The notes: generated by a model from the letters alone, not told the origin. DNA of 64,000 nucleotides from Myxococcales bacterium (GCA_016712525.1 JADJQX010000007.1:2542001-2606000); one strand, 5' to 3'; positions 1 to 11,667 are shown, numbered from the stretch's first letter. Numbers and translations are program-made.

Positions 1-1
1 C

Positions 2-1969
2 GTCTCGGGCTCGGCGGTCTCGTGCGTCACGACGGTGAACGGGTACCGCATGACCATGACCGGGACGCTCACGCGCGACGCGCGGTCCCTCCGGATCTCG
101 GGCACGTGGACGGCGACGCAGCCGATGATCACGATCCGCGGCACGTTCACCCAGACGAAGCCGCTCGACGACATCGAGATCGAGCTGCTCCACCCGGCCG
201 GCAAGAGCCCGAAGGTCTTCACGAAGGGCTGGATGTTCGGCGCGCGGTGCGTCCGCGCCAAAGGAACGAAGGAGGAGAAGGATCTCTCGGCGGAGGTAGT
301 CTGGGGTGGGACAGCCAGCTTCGCGCCGCCGAAGGGCACGCCCGTTCGCCCGACGTTCAACTACGCCGGCGCGAACGAGCTCACGATCACGTGCGACGGG
401 AAGAAGAAGACGTTCGCGATCGAGACCGTGCGCACGACAGGGTTCGCGCGCCTCGCCGACCTCGCCCAGGCGCCCGCCGATGCCCATGGGTGCCCGGCGT
501 GCCCTCACCCCGTGATCGGCCCCATCGTCATGGGCAGCCCGACGGTCACGGTCGACGGGCTCCCCGCTGCGCGGCAAGGCGACTACGGCACCCACGCGGC
601 GTGTTGCGGTCCGAACATGTACCGAATCACGGGAGGCAACCGGGCCGGGGTGCTCATCGATGGTGTCCCCGCTGCGGAGCTCGGCGCTGCCACGGCGCAC
701 TGCGGCGGCGTGGGGACCATCATCCGAGGCTCTCCGGGAGGGAACGAGCCCGACGCTCCACCATCGGGAGGCGGCCTCTTCGGAGCCCCAGGTCCGACGC
801 CCGTCCGGCGCGTTCCGCAAGCCTCGTCGGCTCCTCCACCGCCGCCCCCAGGTCCACCCGGTCCTCCGCCTCCGCCCCTGCCGATCGCCGACGTATCGGG
901 CGGCGTCCCTCAGACGTTCCGCACGTCGGCGACCGAGACCAAGGTCCTAAGGAGCACACCGCCCGGGAAGACGACGCCCGCGTCCGCGATCTCGGTGCTC
1001 CCCGGCTCGGTGGTCGAGCGGCTCGCCGACGGACAGCTCCGCATCGACGAAGGCGGCGCCATCGTGACCACCCTCCCGCCCGCGAAGCAGGTCATCGTCA
1101 CGAAAGAGGGCACGATCGAGCTCGGCTCGCAGGCGCGCATCGTCCGCCTCTCCGACGGTGTGGACGTGGCGCTCCTCTCGGGCGCCGCGACGATTCGCCC
1201 GGCGCGCGGAGAGGCGATCGTGCTCGCCGCCGGCACGTCGGTGCGGTTCTCCGCCCGTGGGGCCCTCGGGCCTCCCACACCGCTCACCCCCCAAGGAAGC
1301 GCCTCTGCGGTGCGCCCCTTCGTCGACCCGAAGAGCGCGACGAACGAGCTCCGCGCGCCCGCCGAGGCGGGGCCGTCACGCACGGTGTGGGCCCTCGCGG
1401 GCGTCGCGGGCTTGGGCGTCATCGCGCTCGGTGTGGGGCTCGGCGTGGGGCTCTCGCGGCGGAAACGCGCGCCGACACCAGGAGCCATCCCGCAGCCTTC
1501 GCCCTCGCAGCCCGCCTACCCCCAGGCGCAGCACAGGCCTCCTTCGCCCTCGCAGCCCGCTTACCCCCAGGCGCAGCACAGGCCTCCTTCGCCCTCGCAG
1601 CCCGCTTACCCGCAGGCCCAGCACAGGCCTCCTTCGCCCTCGCAGCCCGCTTACCCGCACGCCCAGCACAGGCCTCCTTCGCCCTCGCAGCCCGCTTACC
1701 CGCAGGCGCAGTACAGGCCTCCTTCGCCCTCGCAGCCCGCCTACCCGCAGGCGCAGCACAGGCCTCCTTCGCCCTCGCAGCCCGCTTACCCGCAGGCGCA
1801 ACACAGGCCTCCTTCGCCCTCGCAGCCCGCTTACCCCCAGGCGCAGCACAGGCCTCCTTCGCCCTCGCAGCCCGCTTACCCGCAGGGCCACGGCCATCAC
1901 GACGGGCACCCTCCCGCGGCGGTCCCGACGCCCCCCGGGCCTCGTCCGCCGTCGCGGCCCGACTCCTGA
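2..1969 (+). CDS. PAAR-domain protein with FecR-like domain, TM helix and Pro-rich tandem-repeat tail (5' partial)
   Basis: The frame is open to the window edge, so the true start is probably upstream; the first in-window start is a GTG at 35 with no ribosome binding site. Counting from that GTG, residues about 150-235 form a PAAR-like domain (GSPTVTVDGLPAARQGD, then a repeated IDGVPAAELG half). PAAR proteins cap the spike of type VI secretion and related contractile systems and can carry fused effectors. A Pro-rich linker follows, then a beta-rich stretch at about 300-410 that resembles FecR-type domains. A single hydrophobic helix lies at about 450-474, and the tail is a 15-residue repeat rich in Pro, Gln, Ser and Tyr. 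No other secretion genes are visible in the window. A transmembrane helix is unusual for a spike tip, so the PAAR fold here may serve a surface or envelope function. Domain calls are from motif reading; the function is inferred. Confidence 0.6.
   Translation, partial: VSGSAVSCVTTVNGYRMTMTGTLTRDARSLRISGTWTATQPMITIRGTFTQTKPLDDIEIELLHPAGKSPKVFTKGWMFGARCVRAKGTKEEKDLSAEVVWGGTASFAPPKGTPVRPTFNYAGANELTITCDGKKKTFAIETVRTTGFARLADLAQAPADAHGCPACPHPVIGPIVMGSPTVTVDGLPAARQGDYGTHAACCGPNMYRITGGNRAGVLIDGVPAAELGAATAHCGGVGTIIRGSPGGNEPDAPPSGGGLFGAPGPTPVRRVPQASSAPPPPPPGPPGPPPPPLPIADVSGGVPQTFRTSATETKVLRSTPPGKTTPASAISVLPGSVVERLADGQLRIDEGGAIVTTLPPAKQVIVTKEGTIELGSQARIVRLSDGVDVALLSGAATIRPARGEAIVLAAGTSVRFSARGALGPPTPLTPQGSASAVRPFVDPKSATNELRAPAEAGPSRTVWALAGVAGLGVIALGVGLGVGLSRRKRAPTPGAIPQPSPSQPAYPQAQHRPPSPSQPAYPQAQHRPPSPSQPAYPQAQHRPPSPSQPAYPHAQHRPPSPSQPAYPQAQYRPPSPSQPAYPQAQHRPPSPSQPAYPQAQHRPPSPSQPAYPQAQHRPPSPSQPAYPQGHGHHDGHPPAAVPTPPGPRPPSRPDS
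1496..1885 (+). repeat. 45-bp coding tandem repeat (eight full copies plus a partial one)
   Basis: A 45-bp unit encodes PSPSQPAYPQAQHRP and is repeated head to tail eight times, with a ninth partial copy running into a His/Gly-rich end. Copies differ by only a few bases (one has His for Gln, one has Tyr for His), so the array is young or kept homogeneous by recombination. It forms the C-terminal tail of the PAAR-domain protein, beyond its membrane helix, and copy number is likely to vary between strains. Confidence 0.9.
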
Positions 1970-2102
1970 CACGGCACGCAGGGCTTGCGTCGCGCTCGCA
2001 CCGCGTGCACCCAGGAGCGCGGTCTCGATGCCAGATTCTGGCCTAGTTTCGGACATTTGCAGACGCGACACTCGGGGCACGTCGCTTGCGTAGAAGCCGG
2101 GC

Positions 2103-2555
2103 ATGCGCGCCGAAGTCCCCATGACCCGAAAAGTCATCGTCGTCCCTCCCGAGCTCACGCTCCGCTCCGCCTGGCACGTCATGCAGCGCGAGCGTATCCG
2201 GCACCTGCCGGTCGTCCGCGCGGGTGCGCTCGTCGGCGTGCTGTCCGACCGCGACGTGCTCACGCGCTCCACCATGACCAAGAGCGGCCACCTCGAGGTC
2301 CCCACGGACGTCGTCGTCGGCGAGGCCATGACCCACACGCCGCTCGCGACCTGCGAGGTCGACACCGACATCCGCGAGCTCGTCCAGGTGATGACCGAGC
2401 GAAAGATCGACGCCATCCCCGTGGTGCGCGGCCTCAAGCTCGTCGGGCTCGTCACGAGCACGGACCTCTTGCTCCTCCTCCTCGACAAGGACGAGGCGCG
2501 GCCCCTGCCCTTCGATTTCGAGCTGGTCGACGAGCCGGCCCACATGATGGCCTGA
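2103..2555 (+). CDS. CBS-domain pair protein
   Basis: This 150-residue protein is almost entirely two CBS motifs. The first ends in HLPVVRAGALVGVLSDRDVL and the second in AIPVVRGLKLVGLVTSTDLL, the usual beta-alpha-beta pattern with the terminal Asp that contacts ribose in nucleotide-binding CBS pairs. Stand-alone CBS pairs normally bind adenine nucleotides and act as energy sensors for partner proteins; no partner is evident here. The ATG at 2103 is chosen because it gives the complete first motif; a second ATG seven codons in (MTRKVIVV) is equally possible. The gap from 1970 to 2102 holds nothing recognisable. Confidence 0.85.
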   Translation: MRAEVPMTRKVIVVPPELTLRSAWHVMQRERIRHLPVVRAGALVGVLSDRDVLTRSTMTKSGHLEVPTDVVVGEAMTHTPLATCEVDTDIRELVQVMTERKIDAIPVVRGLKLVGLVTSTDLLLLLLDKDEARPLPFDFELVDEPAHMMA

Positions 2556-2611
2556 GCCTCGCGCGCATCGGCGGTTGACCGGGAGGGCGTGAGGCGCGAA
2601 CGTCTCGCGCC

Positions 2612-3814
2612 GTGAGACGCGCCCCGCCCATGCTCGTCGCCGTCGTCGCGACGCTCGCGATGACGGTGAGCTACCTCGACCGTCAGACGCTCTCGGCCAT
2701 CGCGCCGACGGTGCGGTCGGAGCTCGGCATTTCGCACACCGAGCTCGGGTGGCTCGGCTCGGGGTTCGCGTTCGCCTACCTCGTCTTCTCGCCCATCTCC
2801 GGGCGCCTCGTCGACCGCATCGGCCCGCGGAGGACGCTCGCCGCCGCGTTCGTGGGATGGTCGCTGGTCTCGGCGATGCACGCGCTCGCTGGCTCGTTCG
2901 TGTCGCTCTTCGTGCTGCGTGTCCTGCTCGGGGCGCTCGAGTCCCCCTCGTTCCCGGCCGCGGCGCGGACCATTCACACGCACGTGCCCCCCGCGCGTCG
3001 CTCCGCCGCGACGGGCCTCCTCTTCACCGGGAGCTCGATCGGGGCCATGATCGCAGCGCCCCTCGCCACCTCCCTCACGCACGCGTACGGCTTCCGGAGG
3101 ACCTTCGTGCTCACGGCGGCGATCGGGTTCGCGTGGCTGCCCCTGTGGCTCCTCGTCTCGCCGCCGGACGACACCCACGGCGAGGCGAAGGAGGCGCCCG
3201 CGGTCCCCGTCCGTGAGGTGCTCGGCCACCGCGCCTTCGTACGGCAAGCCCTCGTCGTGCTCGGGTCGGCGCCGGCGATCCTGGTGGTGCTCTCGTGGTA
3301 CCCCCAGCTCCTCCACGAGACGTGCGACGTGCCGAAGCACGCCGTCGGCCACTACCTGTGGGTGCCCCCGCTCGCCTTCGACGTCGCGGCCATCGCGTTC
3401 GGAGTCGCCGCGTCACGCAGGGATCGCACGGCCAAGGACGCGCATCACGCGCACCACGATCTGCTCGCCGTGGCGGCCCTCGCGACCACCACGCTCGCGC
3501 TCGTCCCGCTCGTCGGCTCGGCGTGGGGAAAGGTCGCCCTCGGGAGCGTGTCGCTCGCGGGTGGAGCCGGCATGTACGTCGTGGGGACGTCCGATCTCCT
3601 CCGCCGCATCGACCCGCGCGCGGCCGCGCTCGCCGGGGGCCTCTCGGCCGCGATCCAGTCGATCGTGCACGTCGCCGCGAACCCGATCTTCGGGGCCGTG
3701 GTCGACCGCACCCACACGTGGGGCGCGGTGACGGCCGTCGGGCTTGCGGCGCTCCCGTGCGCGGCCCTGTGGTCGGCGCTCGCGCGACCCAAGGCTCCTT
3801 CGCAAGCCCGATGA
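2612..3814 (+). CDS. MFS permease, anion:cation symporter-like
   Basis: A 400-residue inner-membrane protein with about twelve hydrophobic segments. The first helix carries YLDRQTLSAIAPTVRSELG, and the loop between helices 2 and 3 has GRLVDRIGPRRT, the MFS signature. Both are typical of the hexuronate/organic-anion (ACS) branch of the Major Facilitator Superfamily, which couples uptake of organic acids to protons or sodium. The substrate cannot be read from sequence. The start is GTG at 2612; an ATG at 2630 would lose six residues before the first helix and is also plausible. It sits 22 bp before the transglutaminase-like gene, so the two may be co-transcribed. Confidence 0.85.
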   Translation: MRRAPPMLVAVVATLAMTVSYLDRQTLSAIAPTVRSELGISHTELGWLGSGFAFAYLVFSPISGRLVDRIGPRRTLAAAFVGWSLVSAMHALAGSFVSLFVLRVLLGALESPSFPAAARTIHTHVPPARRSAATGLLFTGSSIGAMIAAPLATSLTHAYGFRRTFVLTAAIGFAWLPLWLLVSPPDDTHGEAKEAPAVPVREVLGHRAFVRQALVVLGSAPAILVVLSWYPQLLHETCDVPKHAVGHYLWVPPLAFDVAAIAFGVAASRRDRTAKDAHHAHHDLLAVAALATTTLALVPLVGSAWGKVALGSVSLAGGAGMYVVGTSDLLRRIDPRAAALAGGLSAAIQSIVHVAANPIFGAVVDRTHTWGAVTAVGLAALPCAALWSALARPKAPSQAR

Positions 3815-3836
3815 CGTGCCTGCTACCCTTCGAGGC

Positions 3837-4493
3837 ATGCACGACCCGAGCTGGCTCGCCCCGACGACCTTCGTCGACTCCGATCACCCCCGCGTGATCG
3901 CGTTCGCGCGCGAGGTCTGCGGCGAGGCCGAGACCACAAAGGAGCGCGCGACCCGGCTTTTTCGCGCCGTGCGCGAGCGGTTTCGCTACGACCCGTACTC
4001 GTTCTCCCCCGACCCGAGCGCCCTCAAGGCAAGCTCCATCCTGGCCCACGACCGCGCCTGGTGCGTCCCCAAGGCCGTCGTTCTCTGCGCGGCCGCGCGG
4101 GCGGTAGGCATCCCGGCGCGGCTCGGCTTCGCCGACGTCCGGAACCACCTCGCGAGCGAGAAGCTCCTCCGTGTCCTCGGGACCGATCTCTTCGTCTTTC
4201 ACGGGTACGTCGAGCTGGCCATCGACGGGGCGAACGTGCTCGCGACCCCGGCGTTCAACTCCGCACTCTGCGAGCGCTTCGGGGTGCCCGTGCTCGAGCT
4301 CGACGGGGAGCACGACGCCATGCTCCAGGCGTTCGACGCCGAAGGGAGGAGGCACATGGAGTACGTGCGCGACCGAGGGAGGTTCACGGACCTCCCCTTC
4401 GACGCGATCATGGCCGCGTTTCGCGAGCACTACACGCGGGGGATCCCTCGACAGGCCGAGGACAGCGCCCCCGACGAGGTCTTCCAGGGGTGA
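3837..4493 (+). CDS. Transglutaminase-like domain protein
   Basis: This 218-residue protein has the core of a transglutaminase-like cysteine-protease fold. The candidate Cys is in AHDRAWCVPKAVVLCAAARA and the candidate His in LFVFHGYVELAIDG, with a following Asp (IDGAN) that could complete the triad. The family covers bacterial peptidases and amidases as well as transglutaminases; the substrate is unknown. The ATG at 3837 is chosen because the longer open frame from 3744 overlaps the end of the permease gene and adds only Arg-rich sequence. No signal peptide is seen, so a cytoplasmic location is likely. It converges on the P-type ATPase gene with 5 bp between stops. Confidence 0.75.
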   Translation: MHDPSWLAPTTFVDSDHPRVIAFAREVCGEAETTKERATRLFRAVRERFRYDPYSFSPDPSALKASSILAHDRAWCVPKAVVLCAAARAVGIPARLGFADVRNHLASEKLLRVLGTDLFVFHGYVELAIDGANVLATPAFNSALCERFGVPVLELDGEHDAMLQAFDAEGRRHMEYVRDRGRFTDLPFDAIMAAFREHYTRGIPRQAEDSAPDEVFQG

Positions 4494-4498
4494 TCGCC

Positions 4499-7171
<2,673 letters not shown>

Positions 7172-7272
7172 GCCGCGACCTTACCTCCATGACGGCCCCG
7201 CACGTCGAGTCTCGCGGCCTGGCGCGCGCCCTCACGGTTTCCGCGCGCTCACGGAGCTTGTACCTTGCGCCC

Positions 7273-10200
7273 ATGTCAGCCTACCGGAGCGCGGCGAAGA
7301 GGGACGCAGAGGCCATCGAGGAGGGCCCTCTCGCGCGCGTCGACGCGAGTGGGCGACGCGGAGAGGACGGCGCCTCGGGGCGCTCGGGCTCCCACGGCTC
7401 GTACGGCGGCGACGGCGAGAGCGGGGGCCACGCAGGCCCCGCAAGCCCCGGCGAGCACGGGGGACGGATCGAGCTGCGCCTCGCGAGCGTCGCAGGCACG
7501 ACGCAGGTGCGTCTCCAAGGGAACCTCTCCGCCCGAGGCGGCAGCGCGGCGATCGACGAGACGTGCGATTTCTTTCACCCGACGGCGATCGAGCTCGCCG
7601 CGACGGGGGGACGCGGTGGGCGCGGCGGCAGCGGCGGTGACGGTGGGGAGGGCGGCCAAGGCTCTCGCGGGAGCGACGCGTCCCGGTACTCCGACGGCAC
7701 GAACGGCGGCCGCGGCGGCGACGGAGGAGACGCGGGGGCCGGGAGCGACGGGGCCACGGGGGGGAACGGTGGGACGATCGTCGTGCGCGTGGACGAGCCC
7801 GACATGCACCTCTTCATGCTCGTTCAGGCGAGCGTCGCGGGCGGCTCGGGAGGGCGCGCTGGCAGCCACGGCCGTGCCGGAGGCGGGGGCTCCGGAGGCG
7901 AGGGCGGCTCGTCCTACCACTGGTCGGAGACGGAGACCTACACCGACGGGAATGGTCAGCTCCAAACGCGCACCACCTCCCACTCGCGGTCCGGTGGGAG
8001 CCGCGGCCCGAGCGGGAGCAGCGGGAGGGAGATCGCACGCGCCCTGCACGACGGCTCGCACGGCGCGTCGGGTGCGATGGCGTACGAGGTCGTTCGGCCG
8101 GGGGGCACCGTGGAGCGCTTCCCCGGCCGGTACGACGTGCGCCTCGTCTCCTTCGCGCACCGGAGCGAGAACGACGACGGCGTCTACGAGCCGAGCGAGC
8201 GCGGGTTCGTCGGGGCGATCGAGGTCGAGAACACCGGCCCCATGCCTCTCCCGGTCGACACGGCCGTGACCGTGGAGCTCGTAGCGAGCGAATGGATAGG
8301 TCCCCCAGAGGACGCACGCGGCAACGTCGCGCGCCTCGAGCTGCCGAGAGGGCTCGGGCCCGGACAACGCCACACGTTCGCCGAGGAGCTCCCCTTCGTC
8401 GTGGCAGGACACGCGGCGCGCTCGGCCGGCGCGCCCCTCGCGGCGCCCGAGACTCTCCGCCTCCGCGCGACGCTCCCCGCCGTACGTCGGTCGTTCGACG
8501 CGTTCGATCGCGGCGCGTCCGAGGCCCTCGGCAGCATCGTCGTGCGGCACCCGGTCGCGCTCGAGCCGGTCGTCGCGCTTCCCTCGCTCGCGCCGGGAGA
8601 AGCCACCAAGGTCCACGTGACCGTGCGCAACGTCGCGACCCGCTCCTACGGCGCTCGGGGGGACGTCGCGCGCAGCGTCCGCGTCGGCCTCGCGCTCGGC
8701 CACGGCGAGCTCGGCCCGAACGACGTGCGCCTCGTGGACGACCGGGACGGGCCTCGGGATCTGGCCGCGCCCCAGCACCACGAGGTCGAGCTCGTCGAAG
8801 GGGGCGCGAAGGCCCCCTTCTCGCTCGTCCTCGCCATCGCACCGACCGCCGCGCCGTACACGGCGGCCAAGCTCACCCTCACGTGCGAGCTCGAGGGCCC
8901 GAACGGCGCTCCGAGCACGCGCGCCGTCCATGTGGTCGAGCACACCGTCCGCGTCGGGCGCCGCTTCGTACGCGAGGACGCGGACGTCCTCCTCGTGGTG
9001 CACGAAGAGACGACCGCCGACGAGCTCGCGGCGTGGGAGGCCCACGCGAGGACGCTCGGGCTCCGCCTCGCGACCTGGGACGTGAGCCTCGAATCGGGGG
9101 CGGACGTGCTCGACGCCGCGGTCCGAGGGGACGTGCGCTTCGGGCTCGTGGTCGTCCCGAACCCGAAGGGCCGACGAGAGGCCCCGCCGCTCGCGGCGAT
9201 CCCGAAGACGACGGTGCTCGCCCTCGCGCGACGTGGGACGCGGGTGCTCGTGCTGGGCAAGACGAAGGACCTCGACAAGTACCTCGTGCCGACCACCACG
9301 ACGAACGACGATCCACCTCTCCCCCACGGGACCCGCAGAGACGCCATCATCGAATCCGTCCTCGGCCTCACTCCGAACGAAGGCGCCGTGCGCGCGGAGG
9401 TCGTGACGACCTACCTCTGGCCGTGGTCCGACATCGACCGAAGCGATCTGGATCGGCGGGCCGAGCGGCTCTCGGCCGAGCTCACGCGCCGCGCCCCCGA
9501 CCGCCGCTACGTCGTCGTGCCGCGCTACGTGCCCGGGGACGTCGAGCGCACCCTGTTCGTTCGCCGCGCGTCGAGCGGGACCCTCGAAGTGCGGCGCGCG
9601 CTCGACCCCGGGGACGGCGCGCTCCGCATGGTCCCCCTCGAGGACGCCGAGGTGCACGACGCCGCGCGGATCGCGAGCGCCGCGCTCTTCGCCCTCTTGT
9701 TCGTCGCGCTGCCGTTCGACCTGAAGCTGCGCGTGGTGGGCCGTGGCCTCACCTCCCCGGAGGACGCGGCGCGCTGCCCGTGGGTGCTCGCGTTGGTCGG
9801 AGATCTCCTCGTCGAGGCCGCGCCGTTCGTGGGTGCGCCCGGCCTCCGCACGCGCCTCCGGGCCGACGACGCGTTGCCGAAGCTCGCCGCGTTCGAGCGC
9901 GCCCTCGACGACCTCACGGGAGACGCCGCACGCGCGCGCGCCGCCGCCGTGGTCGCGTGGCTCGAGGTCGTCGCCCGAGACCGCGTGCGCTTCTGGGAGT
10001 ACCTCCCGCCCTTCTTCTTCACGCGCGCCTCGCAGGCCCTTCGCCGGCGCGCCTCCGTGACGTCGCAGCGCTTCGACACGAAGGTCGAGGCCCCGGCGAG
10101 GCTTCGGGCCATCGCGGCCGTGCGTGCGGTCGTCTCGACCTCCCGCGAGGGCGACCCCGCGGCGACGGCCGAGTCCGCCGCACGAGGGGCCGCCTCCGCC

Positions 10201-10476
10201 ATCGCCCCTCCCACGAAGGTCGACGCGGACGCCCTACCTCCGAGCGAGCGTGTCGTCACGAGCGACGAGCTCGACGCCCTCACACGTGGGGACACCGAAC
10301 GCGACGCGCTCGCCCGAGACACACGGGACTCGTCGACGACCCAGAGAGACGCCCTCCTCGCCGCGGTCAACTACGACGAGCTCGCCCCACGGACGCGTGT
10401 CGTGGACGAGCCGGACGACGCGGAGGTCGCGACGGCGGCCGACCTCGGGGCCCTCGTCGAGGCGCGGCGGAGCTGA
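7273..10476 (+). CDS. Large Gly-rich (collagen-like) protein of unknown function
   Basis: A 1067-residue protein starting at the ATG at 7273 (MSAYRSAAKRD); an upstream in-frame ATG at 7189 would add 28 residues overlapping the promoter region. Residues about 20-270 are rich in Gly-Gly-X and Gly-X-X runs (GGRGGRGGSGGDGGEGGQG) interrupted by two short beta-rich blocks. The middle, about 280-570, looks like two or more beta-sandwich domains (alternating hydrophobic strands, 'EVENTGPMPLPV'). Residues about 575-680 have a Rossmann-like pattern (VLLVVHEETT, FGLVVVPNPKG, TRVLVLGKTK). The C-terminal third is helical, Ala/Arg-rich and ends in a charged tail. There is no signal peptide. I do not recognise the family; a cytoplasmic structural or scaffold role is possible but unsupported. 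Confidence 0.6.
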   Translation: MSAYRSAAKRDAEAIEEGPLARVDASGRRGEDGASGRSGSHGSYGGDGESGGHAGPASPGEHGGRIELRLASVAGTTQVRLQGNLSARGGSAAIDETCDFFHPTAIELAATGGRGGRGGSGGDGGEGGQGSRGSDASRYSDGTNGGRGGDGGDAGAGSDGATGGNGGTIVVRVDEPDMHLFMLVQASVAGGSGGRAGSHGRAGGGGSGGEGGSSYHWSETETYTDGNGQLQTRTTSHSRSGGSRGPSGSSGREIARALHDGSHGASGAMAYEVVRPGGTVERFPGRYDVRLVSFAHRSENDDGVYEPSERGFVGAIEVENTGPMPLPVDTAVTVELVASEWIGPPEDARGNVARLELPRGLGPGQRHTFAEELPFVVAGHAARSAGAPLAAPETLRLRATLPAVRRSFDAFDRGASEALGSIVVRHPVALEPVVALPSLAPGEATKVHVTVRNVATRSYGARGDVARSVRVGLALGHGELGPNDVRLVDDRDGPRDLAAPQHHEVELVEGGAKAPFSLVLAIAPTAAPYTAAKLTLTCELEGPNGAPSTRAVHVVEHTVRVGRRFVREDADVLLVVHEETTADELAAWEAHARTLGLRLATWDVSLESGADVLDAAVRGDVRFGLVVVPNPKGRREAPPLAAIPKTTVLALARRGTRVLVLGKTKDLDKYLVPTTTTNDDPPLPHGTRRDAIIESVLGLTPNEGAVRAEVVTTYLWPWSDIDRSDLDRRAERLSAELTRRAPDRRYVVVPRYVPGDVERTLFVRRASSGTLEVRRALDPGDGALRMVPLEDAEVHDAARIASAALFALLFVALPFDLKLRVVGRGLTSPEDAARCPWVLALVGDLLVEAAPFVGAPGLRTRLRADDALPKLAAFERALDDLTGDAARARAAAVVAWLEVVARDRVRFWEYLPPFFFTRASQALRRRASVTSQRFDTKVEAPARLRAIAAVRAVVSTSREGDPAATAESAARGAASAIAPPTKVDADALPPSERVVTSDELDALTRGDTERDALARDTRDSSTTQRDALLAAVNYDELAPRTRVVDEPDDAEVATAADLGALVEARRS

Positions 10477-10510
10477 GGTCCCAGCGTCGCGCGAAGCGCC
10501 GCGGCGCCCT

Positions 10511-10713
10511 AGCAGCCCGTTGATTTCCTCCCGTCCCTCTTCAGGGACTTCCAAGGGTCGTCGCCCCGTCGCCGCCGCATCCCGACCGCCTTCGTTGCGC
10601 TCCTCCGGTGCCTGCTCGCCTACAAAAGTAGGCTCCGCGGGCTCCTCGGATCGCGCCTCGGCGGGTCGGGCGCGGACGACGACGGACCTCGGTCCCTAAA
10701 TCAACAGGCCGCT
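10511..10713. mobile_element. MITE-like palindromic element with 15-bp terminal inverted repeats
   Basis: The left end reads AGCAGCCCGTTGATTT and the right end, read from the other strand, AGCGGCCTGTTGATTT: 14 of 16 match. The element is flanked by TA on both sides, as expected for a TA target duplication. The interior is an imperfect long palindrome centred on GCCTAC-AAAA-GTAGGC near 10617-10632, so the whole unit can fold as one long hairpin. It has no coding capacity. The end sequence resembles those of some transposase-encoding insertion sequences, suggesting a non-autonomous derivative, but no parent element is in the window. A left-end fragment recurs at 33066. The rest of this 396-bp gap (10714-10872) shows nothing beyond the promoter region of the next gene. 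Confidence 0.65.
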
Positions 10714-10872
10714 AGGGTGGACGGCCAGCCGTTCTCCCCGCGCCTCCGCCGGATGGAGGCCTTTCGTGGCCGAAAAACGGCATCTTTCACCCCGCGAAGC
10801 CCGGGTCCAAATGCGATCCAAATGGGCCGCCCGGAGGTGAACCTGTAGCGCGCGCGCGCCGTCTCATCGCGC

Positions 10873-11274
10873 ATGAAAAACATCCACGCCGCCTTGATGG
10901 GTCTCGTCGTCGTCGCCGCCGCCACCACCGCCTTCGCAGACAACTGCAAGGCCCCGAAGGTGAAGGTCGTCAACGACAAGTCCGAGACGATCAAGGTCTC
11001 CAAGATCCAGTACTTCGACGGGTGCGACAACAAGTGGCGCACCGAGGACGTCGCCTCGACCGAGATTCGCTCCGGCCAGAGCGCGACCTTCACCGACAAC
11101 CTCGAGTACGTCGGCAACTGCAAGGTCACCAAGTTCAAGCTCTATCGCGCCGTCCGGAAGCAGACGGGTGACGCGTACGGCGCCTTCGAATGGGGCGGCG
11201 AGCTCGTGCCCGATCAGGGCGCGAACCAGGTGTGCAACACGAACGTGACGTACACCATCCACGCGCACGACTGA
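10873..11274 (+). CDS. Small secreted protein, unknown function
   Basis: A 133-residue protein with a clear Sec signal peptide (MKNIHAALMGLVVVAAATTA, cleavage after AFA). The mature part is about 110 residues, beta-rich and holds four Cys (DNCKAPK, DGCDNKW, GNCKVTK, QVCNTN), enough for two disulfides. It ends NVTYTIHAHD. Codon use matches the genome but with more Lys than its neighbours. I do not recognise the family; export to the periplasm or medium is the only supported statement. Confidence 0.75.
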   Translation: MKNIHAALMGLVVVAAATTAFADNCKAPKVKVVNDKSETIKVSKIQYFDGCDNKWRTEDVASTEIRSGQSATFTDNLEYVGNCKVTKFKLYRAVRKQTGDAYGAFEWGGELVPDQGANQVCNTNVTYTIHAHD

Positions 11275-11346
11275 TCTCGACACAAAAAGACAGCGTCGCG
11301 CCGCGGGATCACCGCAGCGCGACGCTCGTTCGGTCTTCGTGGCGTA

Positions 11347-11667
11347 TCAGGCGGGCTTGGGCGCGTACGACTTGCAGTAGCCCTGCGGGTGAATCGGCCC
11401 TTTCAGGACCTTGCAGCCACCGCACGCGTCGGCGGCGCCGGGGTTGTAGAGCGCGCAGCCCGCGCAGTTCTTGTTCGCCTCGGGGCTCTTGTCGACGTAG
11501 CCGAGCGTCGTGCGCATCGCGACGTCGGGCGCCGCGAGCCCGGCCGTGTCCATGCACGAGAGCTCCTTCTTGCCACAAGCGAGCAGCCACGCGGGCAGAA
11601 GGCCTGCCGTGCCGACGAGCGCCGAAGCGCGGAGCATCTCACGACGGGAGAGAGCGTCTTTCTTCAT
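11347..11667 (-). CDS. High-potential iron-sulfur protein (HiPIP) with Tat signal
   Basis: A 106-residue protein that begins MKKDALSRREMLRASALVG. The SRREML motif followed by a hydrophobic stretch is a twin-arginine signal, which exports the folded cofactor protein to the periplasm. The mature domain has the HiPIP cysteine pattern: NCAGCALY, then CGGCKVLKG, then PQGYCKSY, giving the four ligands of one [4Fe-4S] cluster. HiPIPs are soluble electron carriers, classically between the bc1 complex and reaction centres or terminal oxidases. The ATG at 11667 is preferred over the longer frame from 11697 because GGAGG lies about 9 bases upstream of it. No redox partner gene is adjacent. Confidence 0.88.
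   Translation of the reverse strand: MKKDALSRREMLRASALVGTAGLLPAWLLACGKKELSCMDTAGLAAPDVAMRTTLGYVDKSPEANKNCAGCALYNPGAADACGGCKVLKGPIHPQGYCKSYAPKPA

Noticed and set aside
1376..3352. 658-aa minus-strand open frame
   Set aside because: It is antisense to three well-supported genes and is Arg/Gly/Asp-rich low-complexity sequence, as expected from the reverse strand of GC-rich codons.
7276..9657. 793-aa minus-strand open frame
   Set aside because: It mirrors the Gly-rich gene, whose codon use and start are better, and shows no family-like sequence.
10701..11138. 145-aa minus-strand open frame before and over the small secreted protein gene
   Set aside because: It overlaps both the MITE end and the signal-peptide gene, and has no plausible start or domain.
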